Shown: one piece after another, positions 1 to 6,244 of the stretch | How the letters are laid out: each line of letters starts with the position of its first letter | Position numbering within the stretch: position 1 is the stretch's first letter | Assembly (NCBI GenBank): GCA_017646785.1 | Contig: JAGCLX010000052.1 | Location: 1 to 7,446 of the forward strand | Direction: 5' to 3' | Length of the DNA: 7,446 nt | DNA from: Alistipes sp. | GTDB taxonomy: Bacteria; Bacteroidota; Bacteroidia; Bacteroidales; Rikenellaceae | The notes under the pieces: generated by a model | Told to the model about the DNA's origin: nothing | What the model saw: only the letters and a program-made list of their open reading frames with translations | The model's database searches: none | Translations under genes and position numbers: made by a program

Positions 1-22
1 AAAATGAATGAATGAACAGTGT

Positions 23-177
23 CTACTCCTTCTTGAGGATGTTTAATACCGTTGACGGACTCTTGACCCCAACTCCTCGGCGATTTGTCGGAGTATTTTG
101 AACTTGTGGCGCATCGCACGCGCAAGGAGTGCCTGCTCTGTGCGCTCAGCGTTGGTTATAACATAGTTATATATCAC
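23..177 (-). pseudogene. Short frameshifted ORF with helix-turn-helix-like C-terminus
   Basis: I do not recognise a named family. Read on the minus strand from a GTG at 177-175, one frame runs without stops to a TAA at 45-43 (44 residues). It contains a helical basic stretch, MRHKFKILRQIAEELG, then ends in an unremarkable tail. If the frame shifts by one base at the run of four C (67-70 on the plus strand), it instead continues VKSPSTVLNILKKE and stops at a TAG (25-23). The joined reading, IAEELG-VKSPSTVLNILKK, looks like a helix-turn-helix, so the frame is probably broken by loss of one base in the G run. There is no clear start signal, and an in-frame stop lies just upstream of the GTG. It could be a remnant, a sequencing error close to the window end, or chance. 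Low confidence. Confidence 0.33.
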
Positions 178-220
178 TGAAAAATAGCTCTAAATAGTGC
201 ATATTTCTACTTTTTTTTAT

Positions 221-228
221 TATATTTG
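221..228 (+). promoter_or_regulatory. Bacteroidetes-type -7 promoter element for the pot operon
   Basis: The sequence TATATTTG matches the Bacteroidetes -7 consensus TAnnTTTG and follows a T-rich stretch (211-219), as is common in this phylum. Transcription would begin around 233-237, giving a leader of about 90 bases before potA. No good -33 TTTG/TTG is seen at the expected spacing near 198-203, so this is a one-box call. It is the only promoter-like site found upstream of the five co-oriented genes. Confidence 0.5.
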
Positions 229-245
229 CCCCAAATACACACAAG

Positions 246-270
246 TGTAGTGCGTGTGGTGTGCGCTATA
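246..270 (+). promoter_or_regulatory. Possible hairpin in the potA leader
   Basis: Within the predicted leader, 246-254 can pair with 262-270 as a 9-bp stem around a 7-base loop, but three of the pairs are G-U. A smaller stem, CGAT/ATCG with loop TGC, follows at about 286-296. No U-tract follows either hairpin and no known riboswitch core was recognised, so a regulatory role is only a possibility. Confidence 0.2.
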
Positions 271-327
271 TGGAGTCGGGGTGGCGATTGCATCGTGGCA
301 AAATAGGCGTAACACCGTGGTTGTTAA

Positions 328-1740
328 ATGTTTACACACTTATTTGAAATGACGAAATCGAACCACATCATCGAGATTTGCAACATTACAAAGTCGTTCC
401 CCGACAAGGTAGTGCTTGACGATGTAAGTCTGAATGTTAAACAAGGAGAGTTCCTGACAATACTCGGACCTTCAGGTTGCGGTAAGACAACCCTGCTGCG
501 CCTGATTGCTGGTTTTAACTCCGCCTCAAGCGGTAGAATACTTATCGACGGCAAGGAGATGACGGCTGTGCCTCCGCATGAAAGACCCGTAAATACGGTG
601 TTCCAGCGCTACGCACTATTCCCCAATTACAACGTATACGACAACATTGCCTTCGGTCTTAACCTCAAGAAGGTAGACAAGAAGGAGATTGAACAACGCG
701 TGAAGCGCGCCCTCAAGATGGTGGGTATGACCGACTATGAGCACCGCGATGTGCAGTCACTCTCGGGTGGTCAGCAGCAGCGCGTAGCCATTGCGCGTGC
801 TATTGTCAACCGCCCACAGGTGTTGTTGCTCGACGAGCCTCTCGCGGCCCTCGACCTCAAGATGCGTAAGGATATGCAGATGGAGCTTAAGGAGATGCAC
901 CGCACACTGGGCATCACCTTCGTCTATGTTACGCACGACCAGGAGGAGGCACTAACCCTCTCGGATACCATCGTGGTGATGAACGAGGGCGTCATACAGC
1001 AGATAGGCTCACCCACGGATATCTATAACGAGCCATGCAACGCCTTTGTTGCCGACTTCATTGGTGAGAGCAACATCCTCAATGCTACGATGATACGCGA
1101 TGGCTTGGTGGAGTTCATGGGCAAGGAGTTCGAGTGTGTGGATAAGGGCTTTGGCGAGAATGTACCCGTGGACGTTGTTGTGCGCCCCGAGGATGTCTAC
1201 ATCATCCGCAATGCCGAGGCCGCTATGTTCCAGGGTGTCGTTCGCTCATGCACCTTCAAGGGTGTGCACTACGAGATGTTCGTGGAGACGCCTGACGGCT
1301 ATGAGATTCAGATTCAGGACTATAACTGCTTTGAGCCAGGCACCGCGGTGGGCATGATGATTAAGCCTGCCGACATACACGTCATGCGCAAGGAGCGCAC
1401 CGAGAACCGCGTGGAGGGTAAGCTTGTGGATGCTACCCACGTGGAGATACTTGGCGAGACCTTCGAGTGTGCACCCGTTGAGGGCATAGAGAGTGGCTCG
1501 GAGGTAGATGTGGCGTTCGACTTCGCCGATGTGGAGCTCACGGACGACCCCGATGACGGTATCTCGTGGGGTACAATACGCTTCATCCTCTACAAGGGTG
1601 ACCGCTATCACCTCACCATCCGCACGGAGGATGACGAGGATGTCTATGTGGACACTCGCGATGTGTGGGAGGACCTCGATGAGGTGGGTATCAAGATTGC
1701 CCCAGGCGCATTGCGTGTTACACGCCGTAGTAATGACTAA
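328..1740 (+). CDS. potA: Spermidine/putrescine ABC transporter ATPase PotA, with duplicated C-terminal TOBE unit
   Basis: This is the ATPase that powers polyamine import through PotB/PotC at the inner face of the cytoplasmic membrane. All nucleotide-binding motifs are present: Walker [10 protein letters not shown] (47-55), Q-loop Q93, signature LSGGQQQR (145-152), Walker B VLLLDEP (165-171, catalytic E170) and switch H203. At 470 residues it is clearly longer than E. coli PotA (about 378). The excess is a second copy of the C-terminal TOBE-type unit: residues 252-355 resemble 363-467 at an offset of about 112 ([10 protein letters not shown] against [10 protein letters not shown], shared VDV, KG, Y and P positions). 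The second copy is rich in Asp/Glu (401-410, 434-438, 447-452). The C-terminal region of E. coli PotA is known to mediate inhibition by spermidine, so the added unit may be regulatory (inference). An in-frame ATG at 349 ([10 protein letters not shown]) is an equally good or better start. The gene leads the potABCD operon. Confidence 0.95.
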   Translation: MFTHLFEMTKSNHIIEICNITKSFPDKVVLDDVSLNVKQGEFLTILGPSGCGKTTLLRLIAGFNSASSGRILIDGKEMTAVPPHERPVNTVFQRYALFPNYNVYDNIAFGLNLKKVDKKEIEQRVKRALKMVGMTDYEHRDVQSLSGGQQQRVAIARAIVNRPQVLLLDEPLAALDLKMRKDMQMELKEMHRTLGITFVYVTHDQEEALTLSDTIVVMNEGVIQQIGSPTDIYNEPCNAFVADFIGESNILNATMIRDGLVEFMGKEFECVDKGFGENVPVDVVVRPEDVYIIRNAEAAMFQGVVRSCTFKGVHYEMFVETPDGYEIQIQDYNCFEPGTAVGMMIKPADIHVMRKERTENRVEGKLVDATHVEILGETFECAPVEGIESGSEVDVAFDFADVELTDDPDDGISWGTIRFILYKGDRYHLTIRTEDDEDVYVDTRDVWEDLDEVGIKIAPGALRVTRRSND

Positions 1741-1763
1741 CTTTTAATTCCTTGAGTTTAGGA

Positions 1764-2558
1764 ATGGGTAAATTGGTAAAATTCTTTTCGCGTCGACGCA
1801 GTTGGAGCCTACCCTATGTGCTCTTTCTTGCCGTGTTTGTGGTTGCGCCGCTCGTGCTTATCATGATTTACGCGTTTCAGTCGGAGGATGGAGGCTTCAC
1901 GATTGCGAACTTCGATAAGTTTGTGCACCAGCGCGAGGCTATTAATACGTTCATATACTCCATAGGTATAGCGCTGATAACCACGCTTATATGCATCTTT
2001 TTGGGCTACCCCGCAGCCTACATATTGTCCAAGATGCGAGCCTCTACAGCGCGTATTATCGTCATGCTCTTCATCTTGCCGATGTGGATTAACGTTCTTG
2101 TGCGCACGCTGGCTACGGTTGCTCTGTTCGACTTTCTGATGCTACCCTTGGGTGAGGGCGCTCTCATCTTCGGTATGGTCTACAACTTCTTGCCGTTTAT
2201 GATATACCCCATCTACAACGTGCTTCAGAAGATGGACCGCTCGCTTATCGAGGCTGCCGAGGACCTTGGAGCCACACCGCGTCAGGTCTTTACGAAGGTT
2301 ATCTTCCCGCTCTCTATGCCAGGTGTCGTAAGTGGCGTTATGATGGTCTTCATGCCCACCATCTCGACCTTCGCCATCGCAGAGTTGCTCACGATGAACA
2401 ACATCAAACTATTTGGTACTACAATCCAGGAGAATATCAACAACGGTATGTGGCACTATGGTGCGGCGTTGTCGTTCATCATGCTTATCATCATTGGTTT
2501 AACCACGCTGTTCTCGGGCTCCGACGAGGATGGCGCAAACGAGGGAGGCTTGCTATAG
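1764..2558 (+). CDS. potB: Spermidine/putrescine ABC transporter permease PotB
   Basis: PotB is one half of the membrane channel of the polyamine importer. The 264-residue protein has about six hydrophobic segments (roughly 15-38, 61-86, 96-126, 136-155, 183-206 and 231-250) and the cytoplasmic coupling (EAA) motif, EAAEDLGATP, beginning at residue 163, with the typical downstream FPLSMPGV. The basic N-terminus (KLVKFFSRRR) fits an inside-in topology. I chose the ATG at 1764, preceded by AGGA, over an in-frame TTG at 1752, which would add only four residues. It follows potA by 23 bp and ends one base before potC. Length and motif order are those of the family, and nothing is missing. Confidence 0.94.
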   Translation: MGKLVKFFSRRRSWSLPYVLFLAVFVVAPLVLIMIYAFQSEDGGFTIANFDKFVHQREAINTFIYSIGIALITTLICIFLGYPAAYILSKMRASTARIIVMLFILPMWINVLVRTLATVALFDFLMLPLGEGALIFGMVYNFLPFMIYPIYNVLQKMDRSLIEAAEDLGATPRQVFTKVIFPLSMPGVVSGVMMVFMPTISTFAIAELLTMNNIKLFGTTIQENINNGMWHYGAALSFIMLIIIGLTTLFSGSDEDGANEGGLL

Positions 2559-2559
2559 T

Positions 2560-3390
2560 ATGAAGAGACTATTATCAGGGGGCTACTTGGTGCTATTGTT
2601 GATCATGCTCTACGCCCCAATCATCATCATTGCCGTGTTCTCGTTCACCGAGTCTAAGGTCTTGGGTAACTGGACAGGCTTCTCGGCCGATTTGTACACC
2701 TCGCTCTTCTCGGGAGGTGTGAGCGACCGCCTCATCGACGCGATAAAGAATACGTTCCTCATCGCCACTGTGGCTGCTACGGTCTCTACGCTGTTGGGCA
2801 CGGTTGCAGCCATCGGCATCAACGACCTGCGCTACCGCAAGCGCCGCGTCGTTAACTTCGTGAATAACATTCCGATTCTTAACCCCGATATCATTACCGG
2901 TATCTCGCTCTTCTTGCTCTTCGTGTCGTTGGGCATCACCCAGGGCCACGCTACGGTTATCTTGGCGCATATCGCCTTCTGTACACCCTATGTTGTGTTG
3001 AGCATCATGCCCCGCTTGGTGCAGATGAACCCCAACATCTACGAGGCAGCCCTCGACTTGGGTGCTACACCCCTTCAGGCTATGCGTCGTGTCATCATCC
3101 CCGAGATACGTCCAGGCATGATTTCGGGCTTCATCTTGGCGTTCACGCTCTCTATCGACGACTTCGCTGTGACCATCTTTACCAATGGTACCGATGGCTT
3201 GGAGACGCTCTCGACGTTTATCTATGCCGATGCTCGTAAGGGAGGCCTCACGCCCGAGTTGCGTGCATTGTCTACCATCATCTTGGTTGTTGTATTGTTG
3301 CTCCTTGTTGTAGTGAACTATCGTGCTGCCCGCCAGGCTAAGCGCGCCGAGGAGCAGGCTAAACAGATTAAAAACTATTCGCGCCGATGA
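2560..3390 (+). CDS. potC: Spermidine/putrescine ABC transporter permease PotC
   Basis: PotC is the second permease subunit and pairs with PotB. The 276-residue protein starts with a membrane helix (about 8-29) and has further hydrophobic segments near 64-88, 108-126, 131-150, 187-207 and 236-253. The EAA coupling motif begins EAALDLGATPLQAMRR at residue 162. The SIDDFAVTIFTNG stretch (198-210) matches the conserved SxDDF region of PotC proteins. The ATG at 2560 lies one base after the potB stop, with GGGAGG about 12 bases upstream. An upstream in-frame ATG at 2530 lies inside potB and is unlikely. The stop codon overlaps the potD start as ATGA, which suggests translational coupling. The charged, Ala/Lys/Arg-rich C-terminal tail (255-276) is cytoplasmic. 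Confidence 0.94.
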   Translation: MKRLLSGGYLVLLLIMLYAPIIIIAVFSFTESKVLGNWTGFSADLYTSLFSGGVSDRLIDAIKNTFLIATVAATVSTLLGTVAAIGINDLRYRKRRVVNFVNNIPILNPDIITGISLFLLFVSLGITQGHATVILAHIAFCTPYVVLSIMPRLVQMNPNIYEAALDLGATPLQAMRRVIIPEIRPGMISGFILAFTLSIDDFAVTIFTNGTDGLETLSTFIYADARKGGLTPELRALSTIILVVVLLLLVVVNYRAARQAKRAEEQAKQIKNYSRR

Positions 3391-5000
3391 GATATATGCT
3401 TAACACATTAGTGCGTATTGTGGCACTTGTACTATGTATGGGTGTTGCAGCCACCTCGTGTGGCGACTCCTCGCGCAAGGAGGTGTTGAAGGTCTACAAC
3501 TGGGGTGACTACATTGACGAGGACCTGTTGACAGAGTTTGAGCAGTGGTATGCCGAGCAGACAGGCTGCGAGGTGTCGATTATCTACCAGACCTTCGACA
3601 TCAATGAGGTCATGCTTGCCAAGATTGAGAAGGGTGAGGCCGACTTCGACGTTGTCTGCCCCTCGGAGTATATCATCGAGCGTATGATGCGCCACGACCT
3701 GTTGCAGCCCATCGTCACCGAGCGATTTCTACGCGATTTGGAGGCTACGGGCACGGATAACTACTTGGGTTGCGTGTCGCCCTATATTATCAACCAGTTC
3801 GACCACATCATAGCTCCCGAGGGTCACCGCCCTAACGACTACTCCGTAGGCTATATGTGGGGTACTACGGGCATCCTCTTCAACACCGAGAGTGTCACCA
3901 TGGAGGAGGCCTTGTCGTGGGACTTGATGTTCGACGAGCGCTTGGAGGGTAAGATACTTGTTAAGGATGCCTTCCGCGATGTCTACTCACCCATGTTGGT
4001 CTATGCCACCACTGTTGAGTTGCGCGATGCTGGCGTGTTGGGTGAGGGTGAGACCTTGCCACTTAATGACGCTGCTGCTGCCGAGCGTGGCCTATTGGGT
4101 GTTGTACCCACCATCGAGGGTCTTATGTTCGATGCTTCGGATGCCTCTATTGCACATGTCGAGGAGTACCTCAAGCAGATGAAGCGCCTCGTAGCAGGCT
4201 GGGAGGCCGACTTCGGCAAGGAGATGATGACGCAGAATAAGGCGTGGATAAACCTTATGTGGAGTGGCGATGCCGTGTGGGCTATCGAGGAGGCTGCCGA
4301 GGTGGGCGTTGAGCTTGACTATGCTGTTCCCGAGGAGGGTAGCGTAGTGTGGTTCGACGGCTGGGTTATCCCTAAGTATGCTAAGAACCCACGTGCTGCG
4401 CGCTACTTCATCAACTACATGTGCATGCCCGAGAACGCAGTGCGCAATATGGATGCTACGGGCTACGTGAGCGTTGTTGGCGCTCGCGAGACGCTCGATG
4501 CTATGGAGATGCTCAACCCCGTGTTGGCGGAGATTGATGCCCTCGGTGCGGAGCTTTCGGAGTGCGAGGATGAGGAGAAGATTGCAGAGTTGCAGGCGAG
4601 CATCGCGGAGCTTGAGGCAGAGCGCGATGACATCCTCGATATGGGAGCTATAGACCTCAGCTACTTCTTCAAGAACGAGGATGGCTCACCACTATGCTTT
4701 GTCGATGAGGATGGCTATGAGGTGCGTGCCGATAGCGTCTATGTAGACCCCATTCTCTATCCCGATATCACTGTGATAGACCGTTGTGCCATGATGCACG
4801 ACAGTGGTGAGCAGACCGATAAAATGCTTGAGATGTGGTCGCGTGTTAAGGGTGATAACCTCTCTCCCTCGATGCTCATCTTCATCATCGTTTCGTTTGT
4901 CACGCTCCTTGTGTGGGGCATATGGCGCAAGGTTGACGCCTATCGTAAGCAGCAGGCTATGCTCAAGCGTCGTCGTCATGCTCAGCGCAAACAGAAATAG
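3387..5000 (+). CDS. potD: Spermidine/putrescine-binding protein PotD, long form with C-terminal membrane helix
   Basis: This is the periplasmic polyamine receptor that delivers substrate to PotBC. The N-terminus is a lipoprotein signal with probable lipid Cys25 (ATSC, relaxed lipobox). Residues matching the E. coli PotD site are visible: YNWGDYI (W39, Y42), CPSEY (S93, Y95), KDAFRDVY (D194-D198), MWSGDAVW (W292) and WFDGW (W322, D324). It is much longer than E. coli PotD (537 against 348 residues) for two reasons. First, an insertion of about 75 residues (roughly 376-453) begins with an acidic coiled-coil-like helical pair (376-416), after which the family sequence resumes at LYPD. Second, after the fold ends near 490 there is a hydrophobic helix (493-513) and a strongly basic tail (RKVDAYRK to the end). 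This predicts a protein held at the inner membrane by both a lipid and a helix. Its start overlaps the potC stop. Confidence 0.93.
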   Translation: MRYMLNTLVRIVALVLCMGVAATSCGDSSRKEVLKVYNWGDYIDEDLLTEFEQWYAEQTGCEVSIIYQTFDINEVMLAKIEKGEADFDVVCPSEYIIERMMRHDLLQPIVTERFLRDLEATGTDNYLGCVSPYIINQFDHIIAPEGHRPNDYSVGYMWGTTGILFNTESVTMEEALSWDLMFDERLEGKILVKDAFRDVYSPMLVYATTVELRDAGVLGEGETLPLNDAAAAERGLLGVVPTIEGLMFDASDASIAHVEEYLKQMKRLVAGWEADFGKEMMTQNKAWINLMWSGDAVWAIEEAAEVGVELDYAVPEEGSVVWFDGWVIPKYAKNPRAARYFINYMCMPENAVRNMDATGYVSVVGARETLDAMEMLNPVLAEIDALGAELSECEDEEKIAELQASIAELEAERDDILDMGAIDLSYFFKNEDGSPLCFVDEDGYEVRADSVYVDPILYPDITVIDRCAMMHDSGEQTDKMLEMWSRVKGDNLSPSMLIFIIVSFVTLLVWGIWRKVDAYRKQQAMLKRRRHAQRKQK

Positions 5001-5033
5001 ACATTACTAATCCTAAACATAACTTTTAAGACA

Positions 5034-5876
5034 ATGACAAGAAAGCTTTTACTCTTCCTTGCCTCTACATTGATTGCCTTTCAGGCTATGGCATTGGAAC
5101 CAACAGCAAATGGTGTAACCCCTCAGCCCGCCTCTTCCTCAGTTGAGGATAGCATAGAGGAGGATGACGAATGGTCATTCTGGTGGGAGGCAGGTTTCGA
5201 CCTTGCGTCAAACTATATGTGGCGAGGCTTCGACCAGTCGTATCGCGGTGGTAATCGCAATATGGTGGACCCATCGTTCCAGCCAGCACTTACTCTTGGT
5301 TATGGTAAGTTCTATGTTCGCCTATGGGGTAACGCATCGCTATTTAGCGACTATAAGGAGTTCGATATGTTCCTTGGCTTCCAGCATGAGGGCCTCGAGG
5401 TGACTATCTATGATGTCTTCTGTGGCGTAGGCCAGGATTTCAACGCCCCCTTCTTCGATAAGTCGTCACACAACCTCACTGCGACTATCGACTACACCTT
5501 CTTTGACCGCTTGCGCCTGCACTGGGCAACAACCTTCCTCCACCCCAGCGACTTCATCGTTAAGAATGGCGTGGAGCGTCGTGCCTTCTCCTCATACTTT
5601 GAGGTAGCATACACACAGCCCGTCAAGGAGTGGTTCGATGTAGAGGTGATAGCAGGTGCTTCGCCATGGACAGGCCCCTTCTGGTGCCCTACACGCGTAG
5701 GTAACGACTACGACTGGGATAACCCCGCCAAGGGCTTCAACGTCACCAACCTCTCGCTCACCCTCAGCCGAGAGTTCACAAAGGGTAATGTATCGTTCCC
5801 TGTTAGTTTGGGCTACACCTACAACCCACTCTCGAACTATCACTATGCCCTCCTCACAGCAGGCTTCTACTTTTAA
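5034..5876 (+). CDS. Predicted outer-membrane beta-barrel protein, TorF-like putative porin, linked to the pot operon
   Basis: The 280-residue protein begins with a Sec signal peptide (KLLLFLASTLIAFQ core, likely cut after AMA at residue 20). A short acidic linker (SVEDSIEEDDEW) follows, then a series of amphipathic strands ending in an aromatic C-terminus (AGFYF), typical of outer-membrane barrels. The motif SNYMWRGFDQS (59-69) followed by PSFQPALTLGYG resembles the start of TorF-like/Gcw-type putative porins; this is recognition by eye, not a search. It lies 33 bp after potD with no promoter or terminator between, so it is probably the fifth gene of the operon and could let polyamines cross the outer membrane (inference). 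Its stop codon overlaps the left end of the downstream repeat. The substrate is unknown. Confidence 0.75.
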   Translation: MTRKLLLFLASTLIAFQAMALEPTANGVTPQPASSSVEDSIEEDDEWSFWWEAGFDLASNYMWRGFDQSYRGGNRNMVDPSFQPALTLGYGKFYVRLWGNASLFSDYKEFDMFLGFQHEGLEVTIYDVFCGVGQDFNAPFFDKSSHNLTATIDYTFFDRLRLHWATTFLHPSDFIVKNGVERRAFSSYFEVAYTQPVKEWFDVEVIAGASPWTGPFWCPTRVGNDYDWDNPAKGFNVTNLSLTLSREFTKGNVSFPVSLGYTYNPLSNYHYALLTAGFYF

Positions 5877-6004
5877 TTTGGTGCTATAAGGCAGACATCT
5901 ACTGCCGCTAACAAAAATAAATGCGAATAGGTGGTACGCCCTTGTACAACCTATCCGCATTTTTTTTGCCGAGCGTTGTATCTGCAGCCTTCTACCACCA
6001 AATT
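5875..6004 (+). repeat. Tandem structured element, copy 1
   Basis: This unit of 130 bp is bounded by a perfect 9-bp terminal inverted repeat, AATTTGGTG (5875-5883) and CACCAAATT (5996-6004). Inside are hairpin A, GGCAG/CTGCC (5890-5906, loop containing ATCT), and hairpin B (5920-5961), tipped by GTAC/GTAC and followed by a T-run. The order and spacing match copy 2 immediately downstream. The left end includes the last two bases of the stop codon of the beta-barrel gene. Confidence 0.7.
5920..5967 (+). terminator. Intrinsic terminator of the pot/porin operon
   Basis: Positions 5920-5932 pair with 5949-5961 (12 pairs around one A-C mismatch, 5926/5955). An inner GTAC/GTAC stem (5934-5937 with 5944-5947) closes a 6-base loop, and eight T follow (5960-5967). 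It starts 44 bases after the porin stop. The opposite strand also has a T-rich stretch after the stem, so it may work in both directions. Confidence 0.85.
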
Positions 6005-6005
6005 T

Positions 6006-6133
6006 AATTTGTTGTGATAAGCCGCAATCTGCGGCACCAAACTTAGAGCCCCGAATGGGACGTACGCTTTAGTACTACCCATCCGAGCTTTTTTCATGTC
6101 AGCGCCACATCTGCACCACTCTGACAACAAATT
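6006..6133 (+). repeat. Tandem structured element, copy 2
   Basis: This unit of 128 bp is bounded by a perfect 10-bp terminal inverted repeat, AATTTGTTGT (6006-6015) and ACAACAAATT (6124-6133). It holds hairpin A, GCCGCA/TGCGGC (6021-6035, loop ATC), and hairpin B (6047-6089), again tipped by GTAC/GTAC. The central 34 bases of hairpin B are about three quarters identical to copy 1. Stem positions that differ do so mostly in pairs, including the terminal repeats themselves (GGTG/CACC against GTTG/CAAC). Confidence 0.7.
6047..6094 (+). terminator. Second terminator-like hairpin (hairpin B of copy 2)
   Basis: CGAATGGG (6052-6059) pairs with CCCATCCG (6078-6085) around the same A-C mismatch as in the first terminator. 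AGC/GCT (6047-6049 with 6087-6089) extends the stem outward, and GTAC/GTAC (6062-6065 with 6072-6075) forms the tip. Six T (6089-6094) follow. Coming after an already strong terminator, it would act as a backup, or terminate only as part of the repeated element. Confidence 0.6.
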
Positions 6134-6146
6134 GGGGTAGTGGTGC
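6113..6146. repeat. Perfect 8-bp inverted repeat spanning the right end of copy 2
   Basis: GCACCACT (6113-6120) and AGTGGTGC (6139-6146) are exact inverted repeats separated by 18 bases. They span the right terminal repeat of copy 2, so this stem would compete with the closing stem of that copy. There is no T-run after it. Confidence 0.5.
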
Positions 6147-6180
6147 TAACTCCTCTCTGCGCTCTACTTACGGCAAATCA

Positions 6181-6233
6181 GCGACGCAATAACTAAGGGG
6201 TTGCTCCTGTAGGAACAACCCCTCCTTTGTCGC
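6181..6233. terminator. Hairpin between convergent genes, likely terminator of the minus-strand gene
   Basis: AGGGGTTG (6196-6203) pairs with CAACCCCT (6216-6223). TCCT/AGGA continues the stem after one mismatch, and GCGAC/GTCGC (6181-6185 with 6229-6233) can close it further out. It lies 12 bases past the stop of the convergent minus-strand gene. The U-tract is weak on either strand (TTAGTTATT on the minus strand), so stem stability rather than a clean tail supports the call. Confidence 0.6.
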
Positions 6234-6244
6234 AAGACCGAGGC

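Noticed and set aside
1..18. Tandem GAAT-like repeats at the left edge
   Set aside because: Only about three 4-base units are present, which is too short to be meaningful.
1246..1611. 121-residue minus-strand frame within potA, and similar shadow frames inside potC and potD
   Set aside because: These are antisense to conserved genes with full family motifs. Their composition is what the reverse strand of such genes gives by chance.
1752..1763. TTG start for PotB four codons upstream
   Set aside because: The ATG at 1764 gives the family-typical basic N-terminus and has AGGA directly before it.
5592..5960. 122-residue minus-strand open frame across the porin 3' end and the first terminator
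   Set aside because: It lies antisense to a well-supported gene, begins inside the terminator palindrome and has no protein-like features.
5921..6007. 28-codon ORF starting MRIGGTPLYN inside copy 1, with a loosely similar open frame in copy 2
   Set aside because: The frame runs through a terminator stem and its T-run, and the similarity follows from the DNA repeat. Substitutions track base pairing rather than codons.
5875..6146. Integron attC sites or a CRISPR array
   Set aside because: There are only two 130-bp units, no short direct repeats with unique spacers, no cas or integrase gene, and no convincing GTTRRRY/RYYYAAC core pairs.
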